Shown here one piece after another: positions 1-10,996 of a stretch of 64,000 nt of DNA (its first letter is position 1; every line of letters begins with the position of its first letter). The notes beneath the pieces were generated by a model. The model ran no database searches and was not told the DNA's origin. It saw only the letters and a list, made by a program, of their open reading frames with translations. This stretch comes from Streptomyces tardus (GTDB lineage Bacteria > Actinomycetota > Actinomycetes > Streptomycetales > Streptomycetaceae), in the NCBI RefSeq assembly GCF_018101125.2, contig NZ_JAELVF020000001.1:1-64000 (forward strand), written 5' to 3'. The position numbers and the translations under genes are program-made.

Positions 1-165
1 CCCGATTTCCATCGGATCGAATCTGCTCTGCGGGCGGTTGAAAGCCCGTCCGTCGCCGGGCGCACCGTTCCGCATCGGAAGATGTGGATCTGGTTTGCCC
101 CTCGGAGCCAGGCTGCTCGCAGTGTCTGCGGCGCGGCCCCGTCGACGGGTTCGTAAACGTACTGG
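1..165. other. No supportable gene
   Basis: Window edge. Short open frames here lack a convincing ribosome site and coding character, and I recognise no product. The stretch separates the RNase J terminator from whatever lies beyond the window. Confidence 0.5.
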
Positions 166-200
166 AGCGGGGCGCTCGATTGCAAATCGAGGGCCCCGCT
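166..200 (-). terminator. Terminator hairpin after RNase J gene
   Basis: A stem of about 16 bp with one mismatch (AGCGGGGC... pairing with ...GCCCCGCT) and a loop of about 3 nt. It lies 26 nt beyond the RNase J stop codon on the minus strand. There is no clear U-tract, as is usual for Streptomyces terminators. Confidence 0.7.
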
Positions 201-225
201 CCGGTTCCCGGCTGCTGAGGGGTCG

Positions 226-1911
226 TCAGACCTCGACGACCACGGGCAGGATCATGGGCCTGCGGCGGTAGTTGTCCGACACCCACTTGCCCAGCGTGCG
301 GCGCACGAGCTGCTGGAGCTGGTGCACCTGGGTCACGCCATCCTGTGCAGAGCGGTTGAGGGCTTCCTCCAGCTTCGGGATGACAGCGGTGAAGTCCGCG
401 TCGTCGATGCCGGATCCCCTGCTCTGGACGTGCGGACCTGCAGTGATCTTCCCGGTCGAGCTGTCGACCACCACGAAGATCGAGATGATCCCCTCGTCGC
501 CCAGGATGCGACGGTCCTTCAGGGCGGTCTCGGTGACGTCACCGACCGAGAGGCCGTCCACGTACACATAGCCGGCCTGGACCTTGCCGACGATCTTTGC
601 CTTGCCCTCGACGAGGTCGACCACCACGCCGTCCTCGGCGATGACCACCTGATCGTGCGGTACACCCGTCAACGCGCCCAGCTCGGCGTTGGCGCGCAGG
701 TGGCGCCATTCACCGTGCACCGGCATGAGGTTGCTCGGCTGGCAGATGTTGTAGAAGTACAGCAGTTCGCCCGCCGAGGCGTGGCCGGAGACGTGCACCT
801 TGGCATTGCCCTTGTGCACCACGTGTGCGCCCCAGCGCGTCAGTCCGTTGATCACGCGGTACACCGCGTTCTCGTTGCCCGGGATCAGCGAGGAGGCCAG
901 GATCACCGTGTCGCCGGGGACGATCCGGATCTGATGGTCCCTGTTGGCCATCCGCGAGAGCGCGGCCATCGGCTCGCCCTGGGAACCGGTGCAGACCAGA
1001 ACGACTTCGTGGTCGGGGAGGTCGTCCAGCGTCTTGACGTCCACCACCAGGCCGCCGGGCACCTTCAGATAGCCGAGGTCACGGGCGATGCCCATGTTCC
1101 GGACCATCGACCGGCCGACGAAGGCCACGCGGCGGCCGTACTCGTGGGCGGCGTCCAGGATCTGCTGGATGCGGTGGATGTGGCTGGCGAAGCTCGCCAC
1201 GATGACGCGCTTCTGGGCGTCGGCGAACACCTGGCGCAGCACCTGGGAGATCTCCCGCTCAGGCGCGACGAAGCCGGGGACCTCCGCGTTGGTGGAGTCC
1301 GACAGGAGCAGGTCGATGCCCTCCTCGCCCAGGCGGGCGAAGGTGCGCAGGTCGGTGAGCCGCCCGTCGAGCGGCAGCTGGTCCATCTTGAAATCGCCGG
1401 TGTGGACGACGAGACCGGCGGGAGTGCGCACGGCCACGGCGAGTGCGTCGGGGATGGAGTGGTTGACCGCGACGAACTCGCAGTCGAAGGGGCCGATCCG
1501 CTCGCGGTGCCCCTCCTCGACTTCCAGCGTGTACGGCCGGATGCGGTGCTCCTGGAGCTTCGCCTCGATGAGGGCGAGCGTCAGCTTGGAGCCGATCAGC
1601 GGGATGTCCGCCTTCTCCCGGAGGAGATAGGGGACGGCTCCGATGTGGTCCTCGTGGCCGTGTGTGAGGACGATGCCCTCGATGTCGTCGAGGCGGTCCC
1701 GCAGAGTGGTGAAGTCGGGCAGGATCAGATCGATGCCGGGCTGCTCCTCCTCGGGGAAGAGAACGCCGCAGTCGATGATCAGCAGACGGCCGTCGAACTC
1801 GAAGACGGTCATGTTTCGGCCGATCTCGCCCAGGCCGCCGAGCGGTGTGACGCGCAGACCGCCCTCGGGCAGCTTGGGCGGCGGGCCGAGTTCGGGGTGT
1901 GGGTGACTCAA
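226..1911 (-). CDS. rnj: Ribonuclease J
   Basis: RNase J, a metallo-beta-lactamase/beta-CASP nuclease with 5'-to-3' exonuclease and endonuclease activity in mRNA decay and rRNA maturation; cytoplasmic. 561 residues, the size usual in Streptomyces. The zinc motif HGHEDH is at residues 84-89 (HxHxDH), with further metal ligands in VNHSIPDA and VHTGDFKMD, and the beta-CASP region follows. I chose the TTG start at 1911 because GAGGAG lies 7 nt upstream and the protein then begins MSHPHPELGPPPKLPEGG, as in Streptomyces homologues. A longer in-frame extension upstream has no family support. It follows dapA on the same strand after 88 nt, a conserved neighbourhood. Confidence 0.96.
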   Translation of the reverse strand: MSHPHPELGPPPKLPEGGLRVTPLGGLGEIGRNMTVFEFDGRLLIIDCGVLFPEEEQPGIDLILPDFTTLRDRLDDIEGIVLTHGHEDHIGAVPYLLREKADIPLIGSKLTLALIEAKLQEHRIRPYTLEVEEGHRERIGPFDCEFVAVNHSIPDALAVAVRTPAGLVVHTGDFKMDQLPLDGRLTDLRTFARLGEEGIDLLLSDSTNAEVPGFVAPEREISQVLRQVFADAQKRVIVASFASHIHRIQQILDAAHEYGRRVAFVGRSMVRNMGIARDLGYLKVPGGLVVDVKTLDDLPDHEVVLVCTGSQGEPMAALSRMANRDHQIRIVPGDTVILASSLIPGNENAVYRVINGLTRWGAHVVHKGNAKVHVSGHASAGELLYFYNICQPSNLMPVHGEWRHLRANAELGALTGVPHDQVVIAEDGVVVDLVEGKAKIVGKVQAGYVYVDGLSVGDVTETALKDRRILGDEGIISIFVVVDSSTGKITAGPHVQSRGSGIDDADFTAVIPKLEEALNRSAQDGVTQVHQLQQLVRRTLGKWVSDNYRRRPMILPVVVEV

Positions 1912-1925
1912 AAGACTCTCCTCAC

Positions 1926-1967
1926 CGCACACGCCACGCACCCGTCCAAGGGGCCGTGGCGCGTGCG
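1926..1967 (-). other. Hairpin between dapA and rnj
   Basis: Arms at 1926-1938 and 1955-1967 (CGCACACGCCACG against CGTGGCGCGTGCG, one G-T pair) form a 13-bp stem in the 88-nt dapA-rnj gap, just above the rnj ribosome site. It could be a weak dapA terminator or an mRNA processing element. No U-tract is seen. Confidence 0.4.
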
Positions 1968-1999
1968 ATCTTTGTGCGCTTGCAGTTGTGGGTCGTTCG

Positions 2000-2923
2000 C
2001 TATGCAGTTGTGGAGTCTGCGGGTGACAGGCGTACGCCACCGGCGGTCAGGTCGCGACGGAGCTGCTCAGCTTCCTCGTCGGTGAGCTCGACCAGGGGGA
2101 GGCGCAGCGGTCCGCCGGGCAGGCCCTGGCTCATCAGCACCGCCTTGGTCGTGATCACGCCCTGAGTGCGGAACATGCCGGTGAAGACCGGCAGCAGCTG
2201 CTGGTGGATCTCCGTCGCCTTGGTGACGTCACCGCTCAGGTGGGCTTCGAGCATGGCACGCAGCTCGGGCGTGACGACGTGGCCGACCACCGAGACGAAC
2301 CCGACGGCGCCGACGGAGAGCAGTGGGAGGTTGAGCATGTCGTCGCCGGAGTACCAGGCGAGGCCGCTCGTGGCGATGGCCCAACTCGCCCTGCCCAGGT
2401 CGCCCTTGGCGTCCTTGTTCGCCACGATGCGCGGGTGCTCGGCCAACCGCACGAGCGTCTCGGTGTTGATCGGCACACCGGAGCGACCAGGGATGTCGTA
2501 GAGCATCACCGGCAGCTCGGTGGCGTCGGCGATCGCGGTGAAGTGCCGGTGCAGGCCCTCCTGCGGAGGCTTGTTGTAGTACGGCGTCACGGCCAGCAGT
2601 CCGTGCGCACCCGCGGCCTCGGCGGCGCGGGCGAGCTCCAGGCTGTGCCGGGTGTCGTTGGACCCGGCGCCCGCGACGACGTGGGCACGGTCACCGACCG
2701 CCTCCACCACGGCGCGCACGAGCGCGGCTTTCTCCGCATCCGTGGTGGTCGGAGACTCGCCGGTGGTGCCGTTGACGATCAGGCCGTCATTGCCGGCGTC
2801 CACCAGGTGGGCAGCGATACGCTGCGCGCCGTCGAGGTCGAGTTCGCCGTCGGCGGCGAACGGGGTGACCATCGCGGTCAGAACCCGCCCGAAGGGCGTC
2901 TGCGGTGTGGAGGTCGGAGCCAT
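2000..2923 (-). CDS. dapA: 4-hydroxy-tetrahydrodipicolinate synthase (DapA)
   Basis: Condenses pyruvate with aspartate semialdehyde, the first committed step to diaminopimelate and lysine. 307 residues, normal length, a (beta/alpha)8 aldolase of the DHDPS family. Visible motifs: NGTTGES (residues 51-57), catalytic Tyr142 in LYDIPGRSG, and Schiff-base Lys170 in ANKDAKGD. I chose the ATG at 2923, which gives the family N-terminus MAPTSTPQTPFG; an in-frame GTG lies 9 nt upstream. It is downstream of thyX, separated by a strong hairpin, and so probably has its own promoter in 2924-2983. dapB lies about 2.7 kb away in this window. Confidence 0.96.
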   Translation of the reverse strand: MAPTSTPQTPFGRVLTAMVTPFAADGELDLDGAQRIAAHLVDAGNDGLIVNGTTGESPTTTDAEKAALVRAVVEAVGDRAHVVAGAGSNDTRHSLELARAAEAAGAHGLLAVTPYYNKPPQEGLHRHFTAIADATELPVMLYDIPGRSGVPINTETLVRLAEHPRIVANKDAKGDLGRASWAIATSGLAWYSGDDMLNLPLLSVGAVGFVSVVGHVVTPELRAMLEAHLSGDVTKATEIHQQLLPVFTGMFRTQGVITTKAVLMSQGLPGGPLRLPLVELTDEEAEQLRRDLTAGGVRLSPADSTTA

Positions 2924-2983
2924 GGATCCCACGCTACTCGCAGCAGGCTGTTCGGCGCTCCCTCGGGGGAGGTCATGAGGGAG

Positions 2984-3021
2984 CCCGGTACTGCCTGCTC
3001 GGGGGTTCAGGCAGTACCGGG
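2984..3021 (-). terminator. Terminator hairpin between thyX and dapA
   Basis: Perfect 14-bp stem (CCCGGTACTGCCTG / CAGGCAGTACCGGG) around a 10-nt loop, about 90 nt beyond the thyX stop codon. Confidence 0.75.
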
Positions 3022-3111
3022 TCCGGACTTCAGCCTAGATGAAAATGGAGAAAAGCCGCAATTCGGACACCGCGATCCGTGCACTCGCCGCCCGCTGCCG
3101 GGTAGGGCGCG

Positions 3112-3840
3112 CTACGGAGCGACGCGACCGTTGGTGTTGAACGCCTCGTGGGTCAGCGGCATGAGCTTGGTCCACTGCTCCTCCATGAGCTCGGCGACCA
3201 TCTCGATCTCGCGCTGCGGGAAGGACGGCACCTTCGCCTGCTCGTGCTTGGTGCGCAGACCGAGGAAGTGCATCAGCGAGCGGGCGTTGCAGGTGGCGTA
3301 CATGGAGGAGTACAGACCGACGGGCAGCGTCGCACGGGCGACCTCGCGCGCCACCCCGGCGGCCAGCATCTCCTGGTACGCCTCGTAGGACCGGCGGTAG
3401 GAGTCCGCCATGCTGCGCCCGACCAGCTCCAGCTGCTCCGGAGTGCCCTCGACAAACTCGTACTTGCCCGGACGGCCCTGCTGCACCAGCTTCCGGGCGG
3501 CGTCCGGAATGTAGAAGACCGGTTCCAACTGCCGGTAGCGCCCGCTCTCCTCGTTGTAGCTCCAGCCGACGCGGTGGCGGTGGAACTCGCGGAAGACGAA
3601 CAGCGGGGCGCTGATGAAGAAGGTCATGGAGTTGTGCTCGAAGGGGCTGCCGTGGCGGTCCCGCATCAGGTAGTTGATCAGGCCCTTGGAGCGCGCGGGG
3701 TCCTTGTCCAGCTCCTCCAGGGACTGCTCCCCCGCCGTGGAGACCCGGGCCGCCCAGAGCACGTCCGTGTCGGTGGCGGTGTGCTTGACCAGCTCGACGG
3801 TCATGTCACTGCGGAAGCGTGGAGTGTCGGCGTCGGTCAC
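3112..3840 (-). CDS. thyX: Flavin-dependent thymidylate synthase ThyX
   Basis: Makes dTMP from dUMP with FAD, NADPH and methylene-tetrahydrofolate; a homotetramer unrelated to ThyA. 242 residues. The ThyX signature begins with RHRVGWSYNEESGRY, which binds FAD and dUMP, and ATCNARSLMHFLGLR follows near the C-terminus. GTG start at 3840, with AAGGA 8 nt upstream; the frame stays open further upstream but loses homology. Its terminator hairpin precedes dapA. A small plus-strand membrane protein gene starts 203 bp away and diverges from it. Confidence 0.95.
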   Translation of the reverse strand: MTDADTPRFRSDMTVELVKHTATDTDVLWAARVSTAGEQSLEELDKDPARSKGLINYLMRDRHGSPFEHNSMTFFISAPLFVFREFHRHRVGWSYNEESGRYRQLEPVFYIPDAARKLVQQGRPGKYEFVEGTPEQLELVGRSMADSYRRSYEAYQEMLAAGVAREVARATLPVGLYSSMYATCNARSLMHFLGLRTKHEQAKVPSFPQREIEMVAELMEEQWTKLMPLTHEAFNTNGRVAP

Positions 3841-3960
3841 CGGTGGGGTCCTTCCCAGGTGGAGCGGTGCGTGCGGCGTACAGCCTACGGCCGGGAGGTG
3901 ACAGCCCCGGCCCGCCTCCCGCTCGATCGGGTGACACGAAACGGGCGGTGTGACCAGAAC

Positions 3961-3979
3961 GTTGCCGGAAACGGGCAAC
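3961..3979. promoter_or_regulatory. Inverted repeat in thyX/4044 divergent region
   Basis: GTTGCC-N7-GGCAAC inverted repeat, roughly central in the 203-bp gap between the divergently transcribed thyX and the 80-aa membrane protein gene. It could be an operator, but I recognise no regulator. Confidence 0.3.
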
Positions 3980-4043
3980 GAACGGGATCGCTCGCTCGTC
4001 TGAACCCATAGCACAGGAAGTTGTGGTTGGGGAGAGGTAAGAG

Positions 4044-4286
4044 ATGTTCAGGCGTTCCGAGAGGGTTCCGTTCTCCTTCGTCGCCGAGGGCGAGCAGTTC
4101 CGGGACAACGTCGCGCCGCCGCCCAGGGAGCGCGCCTCGCTGGGTCAGGTGGCCGGGCGGACACTGACCGGACTCGTCGTGGTCGCCGGGCTGGTCGGCT
4201 CGCTCCTGCTCGGGATGCCCGCGCTCGACGCGGAGCAGCAGCGCGAGCGCATCCAGGAACAGGAGCAGGCGGGGCACGAGCGCTGA
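4044..4286 (+). CDS. Small single-pass membrane protein
   Basis: 80 residues, function unknown. An N-terminal cytoplasmic stretch (MFRRSERVPFSF) is followed by one transmembrane helix at about residues 39-59 (TLTGLVVVAGLVGSLLLG) and a charged Q/E/R-rich tail suggesting a short coiled segment. ATG start with GAGAGG 6 nt upstream. Third positions are strongly G/C, supporting coding. It is divergent from thyX and upstream of another membrane protein gene, a conserved position in Streptomyces. Confidence 0.8.
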   Translation: MFRRSERVPFSFVAEGEQFRDNVAPPPRERASLGQVAGRTLTGLVVVAGLVGSLLLGMPALDAEQQRERIQEQEQAGHER

Positions 4287-4530
4287 GCGCCGTCCGTGGG
4301 CGCGGACGGGCAGTTCGTCGGGTACGGCGGGCGGCCGGTGGGAGGCAGACGCGCGGAGGTGTCGTGATCGGGCGTACCCGGTCAAGTCGCGCTTCGTCCG
4401 TGGGCGTTGAGGTGGCACGGTGGTGCGGGCTTCGGCCCGACCGCCTGGAGAGTCGGCGAGCGGACCGCTAGCCTCACCCGTCACAGGCTTCGGCCTGCCA
4501 CGAGATCGCGACCGTGAACGAGGATCCGCC

Positions 4531-5094
4531 GTGCCCATGCCCTTCCTGACGGCCGACCGTGAGCTGCACTCGCCGTCCGAGCCCGCCGACATCCCCCTGC
4601 CGTACGAGGACCGGGGGCGCTGGCGTCGTCCCTACCGCCCCGGGCCGTGGCGGGTGGCGCGCTCCGCGGTGCTGCTGCTTCTGGCAGCGTTCCTGCTGAT
4701 GACCGCGGTGCTGAGCACCCTTGCCGGCAGTCTGCCCGCGGCCGGGCTGAGCCTGGCGCTCGGAGTCCTGGTGATCGGTTGCTCATTGCGGATGCTGCGC
4801 GTGGGGATCTGGGTGAGTTCCCAGGGGATCCGTCAGGTCGGCCTCTTCTGGACCACGACGCTCGACTGGACCCGTGTTGCCGCGGTGCGCACCGTGCAGC
4901 AGCCGGTGCGCTGGCTCGGGTTGCCGCGCACGGTGCAGGGCCAGGCTCTGGTGGTGCACCGCCGCGACGGCGACCCGCTGCGGGTGTTGCTCTCCGACCA
5001 CAGCGCGGACTTCCTGGGGAAGCCCGCGGCATTCGACCGGGCCGCTGACGTACTGGAGAGCTGGGCGGAGGACTACCGGGCCGAGTCCGTCTGA
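4531..5094 (+). CDS. PH-like domain membrane protein
   Basis: 187 residues. Two adjacent membrane helices (about residues 45-63 and 68-88) are followed by a bacterial PH-like beta domain (GIWVSSQGIRQVGLFW ... LDWTRVAAVR ... QALVVHRRDG), the layout of many actinobacterial PH-domain proteins with cytosolic domains. Precise role unknown. GTG start at 4531 (VPMPFL) with GAGG 7 nt upstream; the ATG two codons later is possible. It converges on the TPR-like gene, with a shared hairpin terminator between. Confidence 0.8.
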   Translation: MPMPFLTADRELHSPSEPADIPLPYEDRGRWRRPYRPGPWRVARSAVLLLLAAFLLMTAVLSTLAGSLPAAGLSLALGVLVIGCSLRMLRVGIWVSSQGIRQVGLFWTTTLDWTRVAAVRTVQQPVRWLGLPRTVQGQALVVHRRDGDPLRVLLSDHSADFLGKPAAFDRAADVLESWAEDYRAESV

Positions 5095-5112
5095 GCAGCC
5101 CCGCGCGCGAAC

Positions 5113-5169
5113 CCCGTACGCCCGCCTCCCGGGGGCGGCCGGCGCCGTTCGGGGAGCCGGGCGTACGGG
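5113..5169. terminator. Bidirectional terminator hairpin
   Basis: CCCGTACGCCCG near the left end pairs with CGGGCGTACGGG at the right end around a GC-rich loop, between two convergent genes. Likely terminates both. Confidence 0.7.
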
Positions 5170-5178
5170 CGCGTTGGG

Positions 5179-5619
5179 TCAGGGTCGGCGGTGCAGGGTG
5201 ATGGCGTGCTGCATCGCCTTGCGGGCGCGCGGGGTGTCGCCGGCGTCGTGGTACGCCACCGCGAGCCGGAACCAGCTGCGCCAGTCATCCGGCTGTTCCT
5301 CGGTCTCCGCCTGGCGGCGGGTGAAGACCGCGTCGGCCGAGGCGCGGTCGATACGGCCGCTGGGTGTGCGCTCGAGTTCGTCGACAGGCAGACCGCCCTC
5401 CTCCTCCAGCTGCTTGGACAGCTGCCCCGCCCGCTGGGCGAAGAGGGTGCTGTGCCAGAGGAACCAGAGCCCGATCAGCGGCAGCACCAGCACCGCGACG
5501 CCGAAGGCGACGGTCGCGGCGGTGCCGTGCCGGATGAGGGCCACGCCCCGGCCGCCGACCAGCAGGAAGTACACCAGCAGCAGGGCGGCCAGGACGAAGT
5601 AGGTGATCTTCGCTCGCAT
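5179..5619 (-). CDS. TPR-like membrane protein
   Basis: 146 residues with two N-terminal transmembrane helices (about 5-22 and 34-55). The cytosolic part ends in one tetratricopeptide-like helix pair (SWFRLAVAYHDAGDTPRARKAM). Function unknown; such proteins often serve as small protein-interaction adaptors at the membrane. ATG start at 5619, 8 nt after the dapB stop codon, so it is probably the last gene of the pnp-pepR-dapB group. Confidence 0.82.
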   Translation of the reverse strand: MRAKITYFVLAALLLVYFLLVGGRGVALIRHGTAATVAFGVAVLVLPLIGLWFLWHSTLFAQRAGQLSKQLEEEGGLPVDELERTPSGRIDRASADAVFTRRQAETEEQPDDWRSWFRLAVAYHDAGDTPRARKAMQHAITLHRRP

Positions 5620-5627
5620 CGTTGGGC

Positions 5628-7830
<2,203 letters not shown>

Positions 7831-7834
<4 letters not shown>

Positions 7835-10068
7835 TTGGCGGCGTCGTCCTTCGAGTCGTCCGCGGAGTCCTCGGCCTGCTCGCCGTCCTCGTCCTCCAGG
7901 ACGGGGATCAGCGAGAGCTTGCCGCGCTGGTCGATCTCGGCGATCTCGACCTGGACCTTCTGGCCGACACCGAGGACGTCCTCGACGTTCTCCACGCGCT
8001 TGCCGCCGGCGAGCTTGCGGATCTGCGAGATGTGCAGCAGACCGTCCTTGCCGGGAAGCAGCGAGACGAAGGCACCGAAGGTGGTGGTCTTGACGACCGT
8101 ACCCAGGTAGCGCTCGCCGACCTCGGGCATCGTCGGGTTGGCGATGCCGTTGATCGTGGTGCGGGCGGCCTCGGCGGCCGGGCCGTCGGCGGCACCGATG
8201 TAGATGGTGCCGTCGTCCTCGATGGTGATGTCTGCGCCGGTGTCCTCCTGGATCTGGTTGATCATCTTGCCCTTGGGGCCGATGACCTCACCGATCTTGT
8301 CCACCGGGATCTTGACGGTGATGATCCGCGGTGCGTTCGGGGACATCTCGTCGGGGACGTCGATGGCCTCGTTCATCACGTCGAGGATGTGCAGCCGGGC
8401 GTCGCGCGCCTGCCCGAGGGCGGCGGTGAGCACGGAGGCGGGGATGCCGTCCAGCTTGGTGTCCAGCTGGAGCGCGGTGACGAACTCACGGGTGCCGGCG
8501 ACCTTGAAGTCCATGTCGCCGAAGGCGTCTTCCGCACCGAGGATGTCGGTGAGGGTGACGTAGTGGGTCTCGCCGTCGATCTCCTGGGAGATCAGGCCCA
8601 TGGCGATACCGGCGACGGCGGCCTTCAGCGGCACACCGGCGTTCAGCAGCGACATGGTGGAGGCGCAGACCGAGCCCATCGAGGTCGAGCCGTTGGAGCT
8701 CAGCGCCTCGGAGACCTGGCGGATCGCGTACGGGAACTCCTCGCGCGTCGGCAGCACCGGCACCAGCGCACGCTCGGCGAGCGCGCCGTGGCCGATCTCG
8801 CGGCGCTTCGGGGAGCCGACGCGGCCGGTCTCACCGGTGGAGTACGGCGGGAAGTTGTAGTTGTGCATGTAGCGCTTGCGGGTCACCGGGGAGAGGGTGT
8901 CCAGCTGCTGCTCCATGCGCAGCATGTTCAGCGTGGTGACGCCCAGGATCTGGGTCTCGCCGCGCTCGAACAGCGCCGAGCCGTGCACCCGCGGGATGGC
9001 CTCGACCTCGGCGGCCAGGGTGCGGATGTCGGTGACACCGCGGCCGTCGATGCGCTTCTTCTCCTTGATGACGCGCTCACGGACCAGCTGCTTGGTGAGC
9101 GCGCGGTACGCGGCGGAGATCTCCTTCTCGCGACCCTCGAACTGCGGGAGCAGCTTCTCGGCGGCGAGACCCTTGACGCGGTCCAGCTCGCTCTCGCGCT
9201 CCTGCTTGCCTGCGATGGTGAGCGCCTGGGCCAGCTCGTCGCGGACGGCGGCGGACAGCGCCTCCAGGACGTCGTCCTGGTGGTCGAGGAAGATCGGGAA
9301 CTCGCCGGTGGGCTTGGCGGCCTTGGCGGCGAGGTCCGACTGGGCCTTGCAGAGCGCCTTGATGAAGGGCTTCGCGGCGTCCAGTCCGGCGGCGACGACG
9401 TCCTCGGTCGGCGCCTGGGTGCCGCCCTTGACCAGCTCGACGGTCTTCTCGGTGGCCTCGGCCTCGACCATCATGATCGCGACGTCGCCGTCGGGCAGGA
9501 CACGGCCGGCGACGACCATGTCGAAGACGGCGTCCTCCAGCTCGCTGTGGGTCGGGAAGGCGACCCACTGGCCCTTGATCAGCGCGACACGGGTGCCGCC
9601 GATCGGGCCGGAGAAGGGCAGGCCGGCGAGCTGCGTGGAGCAGGAGGCGGCGTTGATGGCGACCACGTCGTAGAGGTGGTCGGGGTTGAGCGCCATGATC
9701 GTCTCGACGATCTGGATCTCGTTGCGCAGGCCCTTCTTGAAGGAGGGGCGCAGCGGACGGTCGATCAGGCGGCAGGTGAGGATCGCGTCCTCGGAGGGGC
9801 GGCCCTCGCGGCGGAAGAAGGAGCCGGGGATCTTGCCGGCGGAGTACATCCGCTCCTCGACGTCCACCGTGAGCGGGAAGAAGTCGAGCTGGTCCTTGGG
9901 GTTCTTGGACGCGGTGGTGGCCGACAGCACCATGGTGTCGTCGTCCAGGTACGCGACGGCGGAGCCGGCGGCCTGCTTGGCCAGGCGGCCCGTCTCGAAG
10001 CGGATGGTGCGGGTGCCGAAGGAACCGTTGTCGATAACGGCCTCGGCGTAGTGGGTTTCGTTCTCCAC
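7831..10068 (-). CDS. pnp: Polynucleotide phosphorylase
   Basis: 3'-5' phosphorolytic exoribonuclease and RNA polymerase. In Streptomyces it is also the main RNA 3'-tailing enzyme and the older guanosine pentaphosphate synthetase I. 745 residues. Two RNase PH domains (about 13-145 and 330-540; the second has [15 protein letters not shown] and the active-site region [14 protein letters not shown]), then a KH domain ([12 protein letters not shown], about 600) and an S1 domain (about 640-710). GTG start at 10068 ([15 protein letters not shown]) with GAGGAG 9 nt upstream. rpsO lies upstream, with a hairpin in the gap. Confidence 0.97.
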
Positions 10069-10474
10069 TAGGTGTTTCTCCTCGTCTGTGTCCGCGACGC
10101 GTGTCGCCGCGGACTCCTCAGCGGTGGAGCGCCCCCGGTGCGGGCCGGTCTTCGATCGAAGCACCCGGACGCGGTGTGCGTGTCCGAGCGCCACTACCGA
10201 GGACCGGCGTCGAGGGGGTGCGCTCCGCCTCGTGGTGCAGGCCGGGACTCGATGTGTCCGGTCTGCCGTCAGTGGTGGTGTTGTGCTTGCCGTGCTCGTC
10301 GGTCCGTCGGGCCCGTGTGCGGCGCGTGCGCCTGCGTCGGGCCGAGGCCGTACCTCGTGACGAGCTGGAACCAGCCTACAAAGGTTCCGCTCCCGGGGCG
10401 GCGCGGCCCGTCGGGATGAGCGAGGTACGACGAAGGGAGCGGTCCCCGGTCGGGAACCGCTCCCTGCATGTCAT
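10069..10474. other. rpsO-pnp intergenic region
   Basis: 406 bp with no gene. It contains the rpsO-distal hairpin (10435-10464) and presumably the pnp promoter. In Streptomyces, pnp is known to be transcribed both from its own promoter and by read-through from rpsO, with RNase III processing in this gap. I could not assign -10/-35 boxes with confidence. Confidence 0.5.
10435..10464 (-). terminator. Hairpin after rpsO
   Basis: Nine-bp stem GGGAGCGGT / ACCGCTCCC with a further CCC/GGG inner pairing, 10 nt past the rpsO stop codon. It may act as a partial terminator, an RNase III cleavage site, or both, controlling read-through into pnp. Confidence 0.65.
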
Positions 10475-10765
10475 TCAGCGGGCGCCGGCCGCACCGCGGC
10501 GGATGCCGAGGCGCTCGACCAGGGCACGGAAGCGCTGGATGTCCTTCTTCGCCAGGTACTGCAGCAGGCGGCGGCGCTGGCCGACGAGCAGCAGCAGACC
10601 ACGGCGGGAGTGGTGGTCGTGCTTGTGGGTCTTCAGGTGCCCGGTCAGGTCGGTGATCCGCTGGGTGAGCAGGGCAACCTGGACCTCGGGGGAGCCGGTG
10701 TCACCCTCCTTGGTGGCGAAGTCCGAAATGATCTTGGTCTTGGTGGCAGCATCGAGAGACGACAC
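10475..10765 (-). CDS. rpsO: 30S ribosomal protein S15
   Basis: 96 residues, with typical S15 features: [30 protein letters not shown] and [10 protein letters not shown]. It binds 16S rRNA in the platform during 30S assembly. GTG start at 10765 (VSSLDAATK) has AAGGAG 5 nt upstream. It precedes pnp on the same strand, the conserved rpsO-pnp order. Confidence 0.97.
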   Translation of the reverse strand: MSSLDAATKTKIISDFATKEGDTGSPEVQVALLTQRITDLTGHLKTHKHDHHSRRGLLLLVGQRRRLLQYLAKKDIQRFRALVERLGIRRGAAGAR

Positions 10766-10917
10766 GCGTACTCCTTGGTGAGTCGTTTGCCCTGGTGGGG
10801 CAGCCTTCGAGTGCCCCTGGTCTCGTTCACAGGGGAGCTTCCGTAACTCGGGAGGCGGGCGCGCTGGGCGCTTCCACCGGATCTCCGCGCTTCGGCGGGT
10901 CCGGGGTGCGTACACAA

Positions 10918-10957
10918 ACGGCCGCCCTCAGGGTACACGAGGCCGGAGGGCGGCCGT
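10918..10957 (-). terminator. Terminator hairpin after eccD
   Basis: Perfect 12-bp stem ACGGCCGCCCTC / GAGGGCGGCCGT, 16-nt loop, about 40 nt past the eccD stop codon and upstream of rpsO. It insulates rpsO from the T7SS locus. Confidence 0.7.
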
Positions 10958-10996
10958 TCGGGGGTCTCGGGCGGGCGGGAGCCGGGCCCGGCGGGG

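Noticed and set aside
5073..5288. Small frames around the convergent terminator near 5100
   Set aside because: They span the hairpin and the ends of two clear genes; no independent support.
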